A stretch of DNA of 64,000 nt from a virus. Below are positions 1-10,500 of this stretch, in pieces. The stretch spans positions 186,001 through 250,000 of the IMG/VR virus record IMGVR_UViG_3300026097_000876. One strand, written 5' to 3'. The notes below the pieces were generated by a model. The model had not been told where the DNA came from. It was given only the letters and a program-made list of their open reading frames with translations, and searched no databases. Both the position numbers and the translations under genes were made by a program. Position 1 is the stretch's first letter, and the number at the start of each line of letters is the position of its first letter.

Positions 1-381
1 CGGAGGAAAATTTAATTTTACTCTCGTATCAGCAACAGTCTTAGGATTTTTCTTGCGTCCTGGCTCTTCTGGAATGTGATCAAACGTCATAATTCGAAAG
101 ATAAGTTCGTCTTTCGAAATCTTTTTGTAATCAACTTCGTACTCGGCAAGTTTTACTTTCAGACCTTCGGCTTTTGCAGCTTCAAACCGTTGTTGTTGTA
201 GCCTTTTAGCTTTGTTACGTTTTGCTTCTGCAATAGTTCTAACGTTAATTTTTTCAACATCTGGTAAAATAATATCGTACTGATGATACTCTTTATCGAT
301 ATAACTACAAAACGTATTTTTTGATCTGTGTATTTCTTTTAATATATCTTTATTATTAAGATAGTTAACTCTTTTAGTCAT
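1..381 (-). CDS. Conserved phage protein of unknown function, 3' end outside window
   Basis: An open frame of 127 codons runs from an ATG (complement of 379-381) to the window edge without a stop, so the C-terminus is missing. The product starts MTKRVNYLNNKDILKEIHRS and has a basic, Gln/Arg-rich helical middle (KRNKAKRLQQQRFEAAKAE), followed by a segment ending in a Lys-rich loop. I recognise no enzyme motif. An N-terminus of this style recalls short hypothetical proteins of marine T4-like phages, but this is memory, not a search. A perfect sigma70-type promoter lies just upstream on the same strand, and CTGGAGAAATC in front of the ATG supplies a ribosome binding site. It is divergent from the late tail operon, which suggests early or middle expression. 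Confidence 0.75.
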   Translation of the reverse strand, partial: MTKRVNYLNNKDILKEIHRSKNTFCSYIDKEYHQYDIILPDVEKINVRTIAEAKRNKAKRLQQQRFEAAKAEGLKVKLAEYEVDYKKISKDELIFRIMTFDHIPEEPGRKKNPKTVADTRVKLNFPP

Positions 382-403
382 GATTTCTCCAGGTTATATC
401 CAT

Positions 404-432
404 ATTATAAACTATGCACATAACTTTGTCAA
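404..432 (-). promoter_or_regulatory. Sigma70-type promoter, perfect consensus
   Basis: Read on the minus strand: -35 TTGACA (427-432), 17-nt spacer, -10 TATAAT (404-409). It lies 22 bases upstream of the ATG at 381. This is an exact match to the bacterial housekeeping consensus with ideal spacing, as expected of a phage early promoter served by unmodified host polymerase. Position and orientation fit the minus-strand gene only. Confidence 0.85.
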
Positions 433-439
433 CTAAATA
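432..439 (+). promoter_or_regulatory. Possible T4-type late promoter octamer
   Basis: ACTAAATA, a variant of the NATAAATA late -10 element of T4-like phages, followed by ATGTATAGGAG. It lies 22 bases ahead of the tail-tube gene. The trailing GTATAG is shared with the elements at 7475 and 26001. It overlaps the -35 of the divergent minus-strand promoter, so early and late transcription from this spot would compete. Confidence 0.45.
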
Positions 440-461
440 ATGTATAGGAGACAACATAGCT

Positions 462-1349
462 ATGGCAAAAAATTGGAACAATGGTCGCATTGTAGCAGAC
501 AAAGTTGTACGAGCAACAGGTGCAGCTGGACAAAGTATAGCCGCAGGCGGCATTCCTGATATAGCGTCCAACATTCCAAAAAATGTAAAAGACATTGGAC
601 AGAAAGTGTTCAGTGGAATAGAAGGAGCATCTGGAAATTTTATGAGCGCACTTCGCGGAAAAAATTTACCAGGGCAAATAACTTCCGGTCCAACAGCAAC
701 AGCTTCTTTTTCTTCAGCAAATGTAGAAGAAAAAGACTGGCGTGTTTCGTTAAGTTTGCCAGCGGGTGTTGTTGCATATAATGAATCTGAACTTTTAGAA
801 CCTCTTAAGAGTACAGGCAATCGAATGGTTTTCCCCTTCACTCCAACAATCATTATTCAGCATAGTGCAAATTATAATTCTTCTGCACCGATACATAATA
901 ATTATCCTTTTTTCTCTTATCAAAACTCACAAGTGAACGAATTAGTTATTACAGGACAATTTTTTGTACAAAACTCGTTAGAAGCAAAATATTGGACATC
1001 GTGCTTACATTATTTAAGATCAGTAACTAAAATGGATTTTGGCGAAGGCAGTAATCCAGGTGCTCCGCCGCCTATTGTAAAACTAAATGGTTACGGAGAC
1101 TATGTGTTTAATAATGTTCCTGTAATAATTACAACATTTACTGTAGATATGCCTAACGAAGTAGATTATATTGCAACCGGAATAAATTCAGAAACTGGTA
1201 ATCCTGCAGACAGTAGAAACATAAGCTGGGCTCCTGCAGAATCGCAATTTAGTGTTAGCGTCCAGCCAATTTATAGCAGAAGTAAACAAACAGTATTCAA
1301 CTACGATAACTTTATTAAAGGCAATGATATCGGCCAAGGATATATTTAA
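462..1349 (+). CDS. Baseplate tail-tube cap/initiator protein, gp48/gp54-like
   Basis: A 295-residue protein. The first 90 residues are Gly/Ala-rich; from about residue 95 on it has the signature of the T4-like tail-tube cap family: LLEPLKSTGNRMVFPFTPTI, then HNNYPFFSYQNSQVNELVITG, LHYLRSVTKMDFG, PPPIVKLNGYGDYVFNNVPV and a final VDMPNEVDYIATG. These proteins sit on top of the baseplate and nucleate the tail tube. T4 has two paralogues, gp48 and gp54; which one this corresponds to cannot be settled by eye, though the pattern is the one I associate with marine gp48. The start has a good AGGAGA site 11 bases upstream. The stop overlaps the next start (TAATG), implying translational coupling. Confidence 0.8.
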   Translation: MAKNWNNGRIVADKVVRATGAAGQSIAAGGIPDIASNIPKNVKDIGQKVFSGIEGASGNFMSALRGKNLPGQITSGPTATASFSSANVEEKDWRVSLSLPAGVVAYNESELLEPLKSTGNRMVFPFTPTIIIQHSANYNSSAPIHNNYPFFSYQNSQVNELVITGQFFVQNSLEAKYWTSCLHYLRSVTKMDFGEGSNPGAPPPIVKLNGYGDYVFNNVPVIITTFTVDMPNEVDYIATGINSETGNPADSRNISWAPAESQFSVSVQPIYSRSKQTVFNYDNFIKGNDIGQGYI

Positions 1350-1639
1350 TGGCAAACGGACCCTACGATAAAACTAAACTTGATAGTAATGGATCACTAG
1401 GATATTTTAGAATACGTCCAGTACCAGCATACACTGATGACCCATTATATACTGTAGAACCTCAATACACCCATAGACCAGATCTTTTAGCATATGACCT
1501 ATATGGCGATCAAAGTCTTTGGTGGGTATTTGCACAAAGAAATTTAAATGTAATTGAAGATCCAATATATGATTTAGTTCCAGGAAAACAAATTTATCTT
1601 CCCAATGCCGAACGAATCAAACAAGATTTAGGAGAATAA
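1349..1639 (+). CDS. 53: Baseplate wedge protein gp53-like, LysM-type
   Basis: Only 96 residues. The core RPDLLAYDLYGDQSLWWVF followed by NVIEDPIYDLVPGKQIYLP is the LysM-like gp53 pattern (arrive at a YG/WW turn, then a 'DP..dl..G..i.iP' strand). T4 gp53 is about twice as long; the short version here is essentially the LysM domain plus a YTDDPLY/YTHRPD lead-in. gp53 bridges neighbouring wedges during baseplate assembly. It starts at the overlapping TAATG of the previous gene and ends two bases before the GTG of the next. Confidence 0.75.
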   Translation: MANGPYDKTKLDSNGSLGYFRIRPVPAYTDDPLYTVEPQYTHRPDLLAYDLYGDQSLWWVFAQRNLNVIEDPIYDLVPGKQIYLPNAERIKQDLGE

Positions 1640-1641
1640 CT

Positions 1642-4485
1642 GTGCCATATGTTTTTCCGTTAGGCACTGCATTAAAAAAAGATCCAGTAACTGGCAAGTT
1701 GTTAGGAGGAAAATATATACCTCCTAGTGACGAGGATGAAACATCTGAAGTTGAAGGCGATCCTGAAGCTGCAAAAGCTGTATTAAATGGATTAGGACTG
1801 CCTTGGATGTCTACAATGATAGATCAAGCCCAAGCCGGACAAAATCCTTTAAGTTCTAATGTATCTATTCTTGCAGAAAACTCTGTTGTAGATACATTGT
1901 CTACAGCAACTATCGGATCTGCTTCGAACATTATTACCTCTGACGACGCAGGACTTATAACAGAAAGAGAAACAACGGCACTACCACTAACTAACGAATT
2001 AGAAGATTTTGCATCTGTAAATTGTATTTTTGGACTAGGATGTTTAAGTCCAGAAGAATTAAATTTTCCCGACGAAACATATCGCAAGACAGGCATACGT
2101 TCAGGACAAATTGTATTACGATCAGGTCAAACACCGCAAGGAAAACCAAGAACATTTGCTGAAAAAGAATATAACCTTGATGCAGGTTATTTTATTAACA
2201 ATGTTGAAATACAGACAGTTATTGCACCAAATCCTAAAAGCAGAGCAACTAATTTTCATCAAATATCTTTTGAAGTAACTGAACCTTATAGCATGGGACA
2301 GTTGTTACAAACTATGCAAATATGTTCTAAGAATGCCGGGTATTCAAACTATTTAGAGTCGCCGTGGCTATTACAACTAGATTTTGTAGGGCAACTACAG
2401 ACAGCAACTGGTAATACTGAAATACCTAATATGCTAACTAGCACTACAAAAAAACTTCCTTTAAAACTTGTTTCAGTAAATTTTAACGTAGACACTAATG
2501 GCAGTCACTATAGTTTTATTTGCAGCGCATTTAATGACGAAGCATTTTCAGATACAAATCAGTCACTACCAGTAGATATTACTCTTTCGGGTAGATCATT
2601 ACAAGAAGCTGTACAGACTGGTTTTAATAGTTTGTCTAGTCACCTTAATACTCATTTGTTAAATCGAAAAAAAGAAACAAAAGAAAAGGTAGAAGTAGAT
2701 GAATATATTTTTGCATTTCCGTCTGATACTTCTAGCGTAGGATTGCAGAGAGCTTTTAAAACAGCAAGTATAGAAAACACAGCAACCAGTGGTGATTTAC
2801 AATTTAAAGAATTTGACGATTCTGCTATCGAATATGCATTCAAGAGTAGAGGCGGCTTTGATGATTATGTACAAGACAATAGTGATTTTGGCGCAAGGGT
2901 TATCGAACAAAAAAGAGATTATGTTGAAAATAGATTAGGGTATTCTGTAAAAAGGGGAAAACTTAGTGAAAGTATTAAAAAAGCAATTGCTTCTCCAACA
3001 GTAACACCTAACAAAATTGGTAGTTCTAAAATACTTCCGAACGATCCCCTTTCTCCAGGTAATTTAAATTTTGGATTAAGTCAATTTTCTTGGAATCCTG
3101 ACAACGGACTATTAGAAAGAGGCGGAACTGTTATTAATCCAGAAGTAAGAACAATTACATTTAAGGCTGGTACTAAAATACAAAAAATCTTAGAAGAACT
3201 TGTTCTTTTGAGCGATTTTGGAAAAAAATTAACTAAAAACGGAGTTCCAGATAAAAACGGATTCGTTGATTGGTTTAGAATTGAATCAAGCGTTTATCTT
3301 ATTAATGATAAAAAAGCAGAAGCAGTAATGGGTAGACTTCCTAGGATTTATTTGTACAAAGTAGTTCCGTATAAAGTACATAAAAGTCAGTTTATGATGC
3401 CAAATGATCCGCCACCGGGCTATGATAATTTAGTATCACAGGCAGTCAAAGAATACAATTATATGTACACTGGCAAAAATACAGATATCATTAACTTTGA
3501 TATTAAATTTGATAATGCATTTTATGCTGCTGTTTCTACAGATAGAGGAAATCGTTCTGGAAATAACGATCCTTCCGAACAAGGAAATACAGATGTAGAG
3601 GAAGGTGTTGAAGTAACGGGCAATGCAGCAGGTTATCAAGGTGATGGATTAACATCTGCTAATGTTAATAGAAGCATTGGCACTGAAACAGCTGCTGCTA
3701 TGCAAGAAGACAGCGAACTACAAATTGCCAGACAGTTTAACGAAGCAATTGTAAATTCAGACGGAGATTTAGTTAGCATTGAAATGGAAATTTTAGGCGA
3801 TCCGTATTACATTGCTGATAGTGGAGTAGGTAACTATAATGCAGAAGCTACAAATTATACTAATCTTAATATCGATGGAACAATAAATCACCAATCAAGT
3901 GAAGTTGATATTTTAATTAATTTCAGAACACCTGTTGACATTGATCCCGAAACTGGTGCATATTTAATGGACGGACCAGGAATAGGTGTAAAAGATTTTA
4001 GTGGACTATATAAAGTTAATACAGTAATTAATCAGTTTAGAGATAATCTTTTTACTCAAACTTTGCAATGTGTTAGAAGAAGAAATTACCAGTTGAAAGA
4101 CGCAGAAGCAGAAGTGCAAGATGCACTATACGAGCAAAAACGTAGATACGAAAAACGAGTTGAAGAAGCTAGGGAAACTGGCGATCAAGACCAAATTGAT
4201 TTTGCAATTGCAGACAAAAATGCTGATGGTAAACTACAAGTTTGGGAGACTCAACAAAATCCTAATGCTACTGATTTAGCCACTGGAAAAAGAGGTAAGT
4301 CGGTGCAACCTACTACAGAAGAATCTGAAACTAATGCACCTGCTGGCAACACAACCCCTGTGCCTACAGAACAAACTACAACTCCTGCTACTACAACTCC
4401 GCCACCGTCGAGAACAGGCGGTACCGGGTCCGGAAATAACGATCCATACTATAATTACGGAGTAAGAAGAAGAAATGACCAATAA
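1642..4485 (+). CDS. Large baseplate hub/tail structural protein with EF-hand loop
   Basis: A 947-residue protein starting at GTG, with GGAG nine bases upstream. The N-terminal 130 residues are acidic and flexible. Residues about 180-300 contain INNVEIQTVIAPNPKSRATN and a long hub-like beta region; about 500-680 hold TFKAGTKIQKILEELVLLSD and the RIYLYKVVPYKVHKSQF segment. The C-terminal part carries a coiled, Arg/Glu-rich helix, then DKNADGKLQVWE, a textbook 12-residue EF-hand calcium loop (D1, N3, D5, G6, L8, E12). A Thr/Pro-rich tail of about 60 residues ends it. Its place before the spike gene fits a gp27/gp44-like hub subunit that holds the spike, but I assign this by position and style. 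It overlaps the next gene by 11 bases. Confidence 0.65.
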   Translation: MPYVFPLGTALKKDPVTGKLLGGKYIPPSDEDETSEVEGDPEAAKAVLNGLGLPWMSTMIDQAQAGQNPLSSNVSILAENSVVDTLSTATIGSASNIITSDDAGLITERETTALPLTNELEDFASVNCIFGLGCLSPEELNFPDETYRKTGIRSGQIVLRSGQTPQGKPRTFAEKEYNLDAGYFINNVEIQTVIAPNPKSRATNFHQISFEVTEPYSMGQLLQTMQICSKNAGYSNYLESPWLLQLDFVGQLQTATGNTEIPNMLTSTTKKLPLKLVSVNFNVDTNGSHYSFICSAFNDEAFSDTNQSLPVDITLSGRSLQEAVQTGFNSLSSHLNTHLLNRKKETKEKVEVDEYIFAFPSDTSSVGLQRAFKTASIENTATSGDLQFKEFDDSAIEYAFKSRGGFDDYVQDNSDFGARVIEQKRDYVENRLGYSVKRGKLSESIKKAIASPTVTPNKIGSSKILPNDPLSPGNLNFGLSQFSWNPDNGLLERGGTVINPEVRTITFKAGTKIQKILEELVLLSDFGKKLTKNGVPDKNGFVDWFRIESSVYLINDKKAEAVMGRLPRIYLYKVVPYKVHKSQFMMPNDPPPGYDNLVSQAVKEYNYMYTGKNTDIINFDIKFDNAFYAAVSTDRGNRSGNNDPSEQGNTDVEEGVEVTGNAAGYQGDGLTSANVNRSIGTETAAAMQEDSELQIARQFNEAIVNSDGDLVSIEMEILGDPYYIADSGVGNYNAEATNYTNLNIDGTINHQSSEVDILINFRTPVDIDPETGAYLMDGPGIGVKDFSGLYKVNTVINQFRDNLFTQTLQCVRRRNYQLKDAEAEVQDALYEQKRRYEKRVEEARETGDQDQIDFAIADKNADGKLQVWETQQNPNATDLATGKRGKSVQPTTEESETNAPAGNTTPVPTEQTTTPATTTPPPSRTGGTGSGNNDPYYNYGVRRRNDQ

Positions 4486-6970
4486 TAGCAAAGACAAAAG
4501 ATCTAGCGGTGCTGCCGCTATTCCAATGCCACCGGGCCCTTATATTGCCAAGGTTGTAAGTCATCTTGATCCAAGACGTACTGGTGCGTTGAAAGTAGAG
4601 CTTTTAAAAAATGCTACAGCCGGCAATGATGCAGGTTTTGAACCAGGACAACTCTTTACAGTAAGATACTGTATGCCGTTTTATGGAGTTACTGATGTTT
4701 CAAGCAACAGAGCTGATAATCAATATAGTAGTACTCAACAGAGTTATGGATTTTGGGCCGTGCCGCCTGACCCGGGCACAAAAGTACTTGTAATATTTGC
4801 AGAAAATCAATCAAATCAAGGATTTTGGATTGGATGCATACCAGACGAATATATGAATCATATGGTGCCAGGAGGATATGCGGCAGCTAAAAGTAACCGA
4901 GTTATCCAAGAAGGTTTAATTGAAGATTATAAAAACAAACCTTTACCTACTGGAGAATATAATAAAGCATCTAATACTAATAAAGGAAATGACCCTGATA
5001 AGTTTTTAAAACCTCACAATCCTTTAATGGTGCAAACATTGGCTTCACAAGGGTTATTAGACGACACTATTAGAGGGCTTACTAGTAGTAGTGCTAGAAG
5101 AGATATACCTAATACAGTATATGGATGGAACACACCAGGTCCGTTGGATAAAAGAGACGGAGCACCTAAGGGAAAATACGGAACAAAAAATGATCAAGTT
5201 GATTATTTTAGAAGTAGACTAGGCGGATCGTCATTTGTAATGGACGACGGAGATCCGACTATACTTAGGTCAGGACTAGCTTCAGATCAAGGACCGGTAT
5301 ACTACGATATAAGCAAAGTTCCTAGTGCTACAAATAGTTCAAATCCGACTCTATTGTTTAATGAACATGTTAGACTTAGGACAAGAACTGGTCATCAAAT
5401 ACTTTTACATAATACAGAAGATTTAATTTATATCGGAAATGCTAGAGGTAGTACTTGGGTAGAATTAACTTCAAACGGTAAAATAGACATCTATGCAGAT
5501 GATAGTATTAGTATTAGAAGTGGCAACGATATTAATTTACATGCCGACAGAGATTTCAATTGGAGTGCCGGCAGAGATGTTAATATCAACGGCGGACGAG
5601 ATATAAAAGTTACCGCATCTAATAACATGGACACTAAAGTAGGTGTTGATGCAAAACTAGATGTTGGAACCAACTATGATCAGTTTGTTGGTGCGAATCA
5701 ACAAGTGTTTGTAGGTGCCGAAGGACATTTGAATGTTGCTGGAGCACATAGCATTACTAGCCAAACAACGTTAGATATACTAACAGGCGGCTCTAGGAAA
5801 GATAAACAAGCAACACTTGATGTCTCTACTACAGGCGCAAATAAATTTACAGCTGGCAACAACACTGAAATTTTGAGCGGTGGCGAACATAGAGAAACAG
5901 CACCTAATATACATATGAACACAAGCGGCAACGCTGCATCAAATGCAGAGGAAGCAGAGTCTGCTAGTATAGCAGAAGTTGCATTACCTGCACTATTTCC
6001 TCGACGAGTACCTAAAAGAGAACCTTGGCTAGAACATGAAAATTTAAATCCCTTGGCGCATACTCCGTCAGAAACACAAGCAATTACAAGTCCACCAGAG
6101 GCTGTAAGAATTGTTAATACAGTTATTAATAGTTCTAGTGATCAAGGCCAATATACTGGATTATCTGGACCTGTACAAGCCAATACATCTGGACCACAAA
6201 CAGTTGTTCCAGGTGCAACAGGCCCTTCCGACGGAAATCAACCTGCGGCTCCTGTTCCTGTTAATGATATGCAAAGATTTTTCTTAAATGAACTCATTGT
6301 TAAATTGGGATTAGATCCGTCAACTTGTTTGAATAGTGCTACAGCGTCACCTACTCCAGGTAACGCAGAAGCATTAGCAATGGCAATGGCACAACCTCAA
6401 GCAGAATGCGGATTTAAACCACGTAGTGAAAATATGAATTATTCTGCATCTAGACTGAGGGCTGTTTATCCTAGCAGAGTAAAATCAGATGCGTTCGCTC
6501 AGCAATTGGTAGCAGCAGGACCTGCTGCTATCGGTAATACTTTATACGGAAATAGATACGGTAATGCTCAAGACGAAGGTTACAAATATAGAGGTAGAGG
6601 ATTAATTCAATTAACATTTAAATCTAATTACGAAACATACGGAAAATTAGCAGGAGTTGATGTTGTTAATAATCCTGAAATGGCTAACGATCCTGAAGTA
6701 GCTACAAAACTAGCTGTAGCTTATATTAATAGTAAAAGTGTCACTTGGTCAAGTCCTAGTTTTTCAAGTTTAGGAGAAGAATTTCGCAAAGCTGTAGGTT
6801 ATGCTAATCAAGGTGGCAAAGAAACATCTCGCAGAATAGGTATTGCTCGAGGATTCTATCAAAAAATTATTAATGGTGAATTAACACCATTATCGTCTTT
6901 AACTAAAACAGAATATCCAGGTACAGGTCAAACAACAATTATCGAAGAACCTCCAACAGGTCCGTTTTAG
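4475..6970 (+). CDS. 5: Tail spike/hub lysozyme, gp5-like, with C-terminal GH19-type domain
   Basis: An 831-residue protein. The N-terminal OB-fold (residues 10-150; PYIAKVVSHLDPRRTGALKV, then GFWAVPPDPGTKVLVIFAEN) is that of gp5/VgrG spikes. A repetitive segment around residues 330-480 (ISIRSGNDINLHADRDFNW, GRDVNINGGRDIKVTAS) is the triple-stranded beta-helix needle. The last 210 residues are a GH19/chitinase-like lysozyme: QAECGF with candidate catalytic Glu644, then YRGRGLIQLT (Arg706) and a C-terminal NQGGKETSRRI. In T4 gp5 the lysozyme (a different fold) sits between the OB-fold and the needle; here it follows the needle. It should pierce the outer membrane and cut peptidoglycan during injection. 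Confidence 0.85.
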   Translation: MTNNSKDKRSSGAAAIPMPPGPYIAKVVSHLDPRRTGALKVELLKNATAGNDAGFEPGQLFTVRYCMPFYGVTDVSSNRADNQYSSTQQSYGFWAVPPDPGTKVLVIFAENQSNQGFWIGCIPDEYMNHMVPGGYAAAKSNRVIQEGLIEDYKNKPLPTGEYNKASNTNKGNDPDKFLKPHNPLMVQTLASQGLLDDTIRGLTSSSARRDIPNTVYGWNTPGPLDKRDGAPKGKYGTKNDQVDYFRSRLGGSSFVMDDGDPTILRSGLASDQGPVYYDISKVPSATNSSNPTLLFNEHVRLRTRTGHQILLHNTEDLIYIGNARGSTWVELTSNGKIDIYADDSISIRSGNDINLHADRDFNWSAGRDVNINGGRDIKVTASNNMDTKVGVDAKLDVGTNYDQFVGANQQVFVGAEGHLNVAGAHSITSQTTLDILTGGSRKDKQATLDVSTTGANKFTAGNNTEILSGGEHRETAPNIHMNTSGNAASNAEEAESASIAEVALPALFPRRVPKREPWLEHENLNPLAHTPSETQAITSPPEAVRIVNTVINSSSDQGQYTGLSGPVQANTSGPQTVVPGATGPSDGNQPAAPVPVNDMQRFFLNELIVKLGLDPSTCLNSATASPTPGNAEALAMAMAQPQAECGFKPRSENMNYSASRLRAVYPSRVKSDAFAQQLVAAGPAAIGNTLYGNRYGNAQDEGYKYRGRGLIQLTFKSNYETYGKLAGVDVVNNPEMANDPEVATKLAVAYINSKSVTWSSPSFSSLGEEFRKAVGYANQGGKETSRRIGIARGFYQKIINGELTPLSSLTKTEYPGTGQTTIIEEPPTGPF

Positions 6971-7000
6971 TATTAAAGTTTTTGCAGGCAGATAACATAA

Positions 7001-7008
7001 GATAAATA
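7001..7008 (+). promoter_or_regulatory. Possible T4-type late promoter octamer
   Basis: GATAAATA in the 43-base gap before the gp25-like gene. It ends only 5 bases before the ATG, so a transcript starting at the usual late distance would have almost no leader; no ribosome binding site is visible. It may be a chance match in AT-rich sequence. Confidence 0.35.
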
Positions 7009-7013
7009 TTAGT

Positions 7014-7445
7014 ATGGTAGACTTATATAAAGAAATTAAAATTAGAGGTCCAAAAGTACCTAAACCTCCTGTAAAACAAAAAGCCTACAGGGGATTTAGT
7101 ACTGTAAATGTTGAAAATACGTCTTTTCAGCAATACGATTTGAGTTTGATCAAACAAGATTTAATCAATCATTTTAATATTAGGCAAGGCGAAAAATTGT
7201 CTAATCCTGCATTTGGATGTATTATTTGGGATGCTTTATATGAGCCGTTAACAGAAGAATTAAAAGAAGCAATTGCTACTAACGTAACGAATATTGTAAA
7301 TTATGATCCTAGAACTAGCGCAACAGAAATACAAATTACTGAATATGAACAAGGACTTCAAATCGAGTGCACAATAACTTATTTAGATTACAACATTAGC
7401 GAAAATTTGCAACTACAGTTCGACAAATCCATTGGATTATCGTGA
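7014..7445 (+). CDS. 25: Baseplate wedge protein gp25-like
   Basis: A 143-residue protein of the gp25/IraD-GpW family, the wedge component that contacts the sheath and gp6. The body matches the family: IKQDLINHFNIRQGEKLSNP, then FGCIIWDALYEPLTEELKEA, and a final ITYLDYNISENLQLQFD. The first 45 residues are basic and Pro-rich (GPKVPKPPVKQK), a short extension compared with T4 gp25. No Shine-Dalgarno precedes the ATG, so the start is the least certain part. Its position directly before gp6 is the T4-like order. Confidence 0.85.
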   Translation: MVDLYKEIKIRGPKVPKPPVKQKAYRGFSTVNVENTSFQQYDLSLIKQDLINHFNIRQGEKLSNPAFGCIIWDALYEPLTEELKEAIATNVTNIVNYDPRTSATEIQITEYEQGLQIECTITYLDYNISENLQLQFDKSIGLS

Positions 7446-7474
7446 CATAATTAACTGTTACTATAACTCAATAT

Positions 7475-7482
7475 AATAAATA
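7475..7482 (+). promoter_or_regulatory. T4-type late promoter octamer
   Basis: AATAAATA followed by CTGTATAG, 23 bases ahead of the gp6 start, with an AAAGAGGAT ribosome binding site in between. The same composite, AATAAATAC.GTATAG, recurs at 26001, which argues for a real element. Confidence 0.65.
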
Positions 7483-7505
7483 CTGTATAGTAAAGAGGAT
7501 CGCCG

Positions 7506-10500
7506 ATGTCATCCACAGATAGACAAAATAGACTGCTGCTAGCAGAAGATTGGAAAAAAGTATATCAAAGCTATCGAAATGCAGAGTTCCGTAGTTACGA
7601 CTTTGACACTTTAAGAAGAGCAATGATTAACTACCTCCGTCAGAACTATCCGGAGGATTTTAACGATTATATTGATACATCGGAATATCTTGCACTTATT
7701 GACATGATTGCCTTCTTAGGGCAAAATATTAGTTATCGTGTTGATCTTAACTCTCGAGAAAACTTTTTAGAACTTGCTGAACGTCGAGAAAGTGTGTTAA
7801 GACTTGCTCGAATGCTGTCTTACAATCCAAAAAGAAATCAGTCAGCTAATGGATTATTAAAATTTGAAACTATTTCAACTACTGAAAGTGTTGTAGATAG
7901 CAACGGATTTAATCTTGCAGATCAAACAATTATATGGAATGATCCTAGTAACTCAAATTGGGCAGAACAATTTAGACGAGTACTAAATTCTGCACTACCT
8001 AACAACAATACTATTGGTAAGCCGGCAAAGAGTGCTTCTGTTAACAGTGTATTGACACAGCAATACAGATTAAAAAGCTCCAATACAGATGTACCAATTT
8101 TTAACTTTAACAAGTCAGTAAACGGACTACCTACACAATTTGAAATTGTATCAACTGATATTGATGTTAATCGGTCAGCCATTACTGAAGAGAATCCTGT
8201 ACCAGGAAACAGTCTTGCATTTTTATATAGAGAAGATGGCAGAGGAAATGCAAGTGCTAACACTGGATATTTTGTACATTTTAGACAAGGAACATTAAAT
8301 AGTTCTCAATTTAATGTTGACAATCCTAGTTCTAATCAAAGAATATCTATTGAAACAGAAAATATTAATGATTCAGATGTTTGGTTATACGCACTAAACG
8401 AATCAGGACAAGAAGATTCGCTATGGACAAAGGTTAGCTCAACTGAAGGCAACAATGCAATTTATAATAGTATTGCTAAAGGAGTTAGAAACTACTACGT
8501 TGTCCAAACAAGACAAAATGATGAAATTACTTTAGTATTTGCTGACGGCACGTTTGGTAATGTGCCTAATGGAAATTTTAGAGTTTATTATAGAACTAGT
8601 GCTAATCGTTCTTTAAGAGTCAAACCTTCAGAACTAACAAACATTACGTTTTCAGTAAATTATATTTCTGCTGCTGGCACGTCAGAAACATTAACTATAG
8701 GTGTTGAGCTAAAAGAACAAGTTACTAATGCTACTACTAGTGAAACTACTCCAAGCATTAGAAACAATGCTCCGCAAACATATTATACGCAGAACAGAAT
8801 GATTACTGGCGAGGATTATAATATTATTCCTCTCACAACTAATCAAGAGATTGTTAAAGTAAAATCTGTTAATAGAACTACTAGCGGTATTAGTAGATAT
8901 TTTGATTTAAAAGATGTAACTGGAAAATATTCTAGTACTAATTTGTATGGTAACGACGGTGTAATCTATAATCAATTTTACGAAAATAAACAAACATTTA
9001 CATTTGCTACACAAACAGATATTGAAGGAACAATAGAAAATACAGTATTACCTATTATTCAAAATCGAGCCGTAAGCAACTTCTATTTTGCAAACTATGC
9101 AAAAATTATTGTAAGCGATCTAAATGCAACATGGACACAATCAACCAAGGGTACTAATACCAGTACAGGATTTTTGAAAAATCTAAATGACATTCCTTAT
9201 GAAACAGGAACATTTACAGGCGGTTCGTTAAAATTCTTAGAACCGGACGCCTTATTAAAATTTGTTCCTCCTGCAGGATTTTATTTTATTAATGATGGAG
9301 AATTAACTTCTGACGCTACGGCTAAAGGTGCAAGCACTTACAAGTGGGTTAAAGTTATTAGCGTAAACGGCGCCGGCACAACGGTTGATAGTGTAACAGG
9401 CGAAGGTCCGATTGTGTTCAATGAAATTTTACCTGCAAACAGTGTTCTCGAAGAAGTAAAACCAAAACTCGTAAAAGACATTTCAGCAGATGTTAGAGCA
9501 CAAATTATCGACCAAGTATTTGCATACAAAACATTTGGTTTGCGTTATGATCAAACACAGCGACAGTGGCGAGTAATTATTAATGAAAACTTAAATGTTA
9601 ACGATGTGTTTAGTAACGGTAAAACTGGCGATGTTACAAATAACCAATTAGATGCTAGTTGGATTTTATTATTTCAAACAAATGGTGAACAGTACACAAT
9701 AACTAATAGAGGGTTAAGATATGTTTTTGAAAGTGACAAAGAATTAAGTTTTTATTTCGATAACCAAAATAAAATTTATGACTCGTCAACAGGACAACTT
9801 GTAAAAGACAAAATTGGAGTTTTAAATTTTAATACCAAACCTGATAGTCTTGAATCATTTAATAATGATATTAATTGGGAAATCGTTGACGTATATAGAA
9901 ATCCAGACGGATACATTAATAGTAAAAAAATTGAAGTTAGTTTCTTTGATCTTAATGACGACGGTAGTGTAGACGATCCTGATATTTTTGACGTTATTGT
10001 TGCACCGCTTGTAAACGAAAATACAAAATACGTTTTTTTAAAGAGAGAGCAGAGCGATCAAGGATTTACAAAATATAATTATTACAGCGCCGGAGATACT
10101 ATAAACGTTGTAGACAGAGAAATAGAAATTGGTGCATACAGTCAGTATGATGACGGGCAAGTCTTTTACATTAAAGAAAACGAAAACTTTAAAGTTTTAA
10201 ACAACAGTCTGTTAACTTTAACATCTGACTATCAAGCATATATTGGCCGATCAAATTTAAGATTCCAATATGTACATAGCGCAGATGAAAGCAATAGAAT
10301 CGACGCTAGTGCAAGTAATATTATTGATGTATACATGTTAACAAGGTCTTATGATATTGAATATAGAAAATATCTTGCTGGCACACTAGCTACTAGACCG
10401 TTACCTCCGAGTAACGATGAGTTGTTTCAAAACTACGGTGCAACAATTAATCAATTTAAATCTATAAGTGACGAAGTAATTTATCATCCAGTAACTTATA

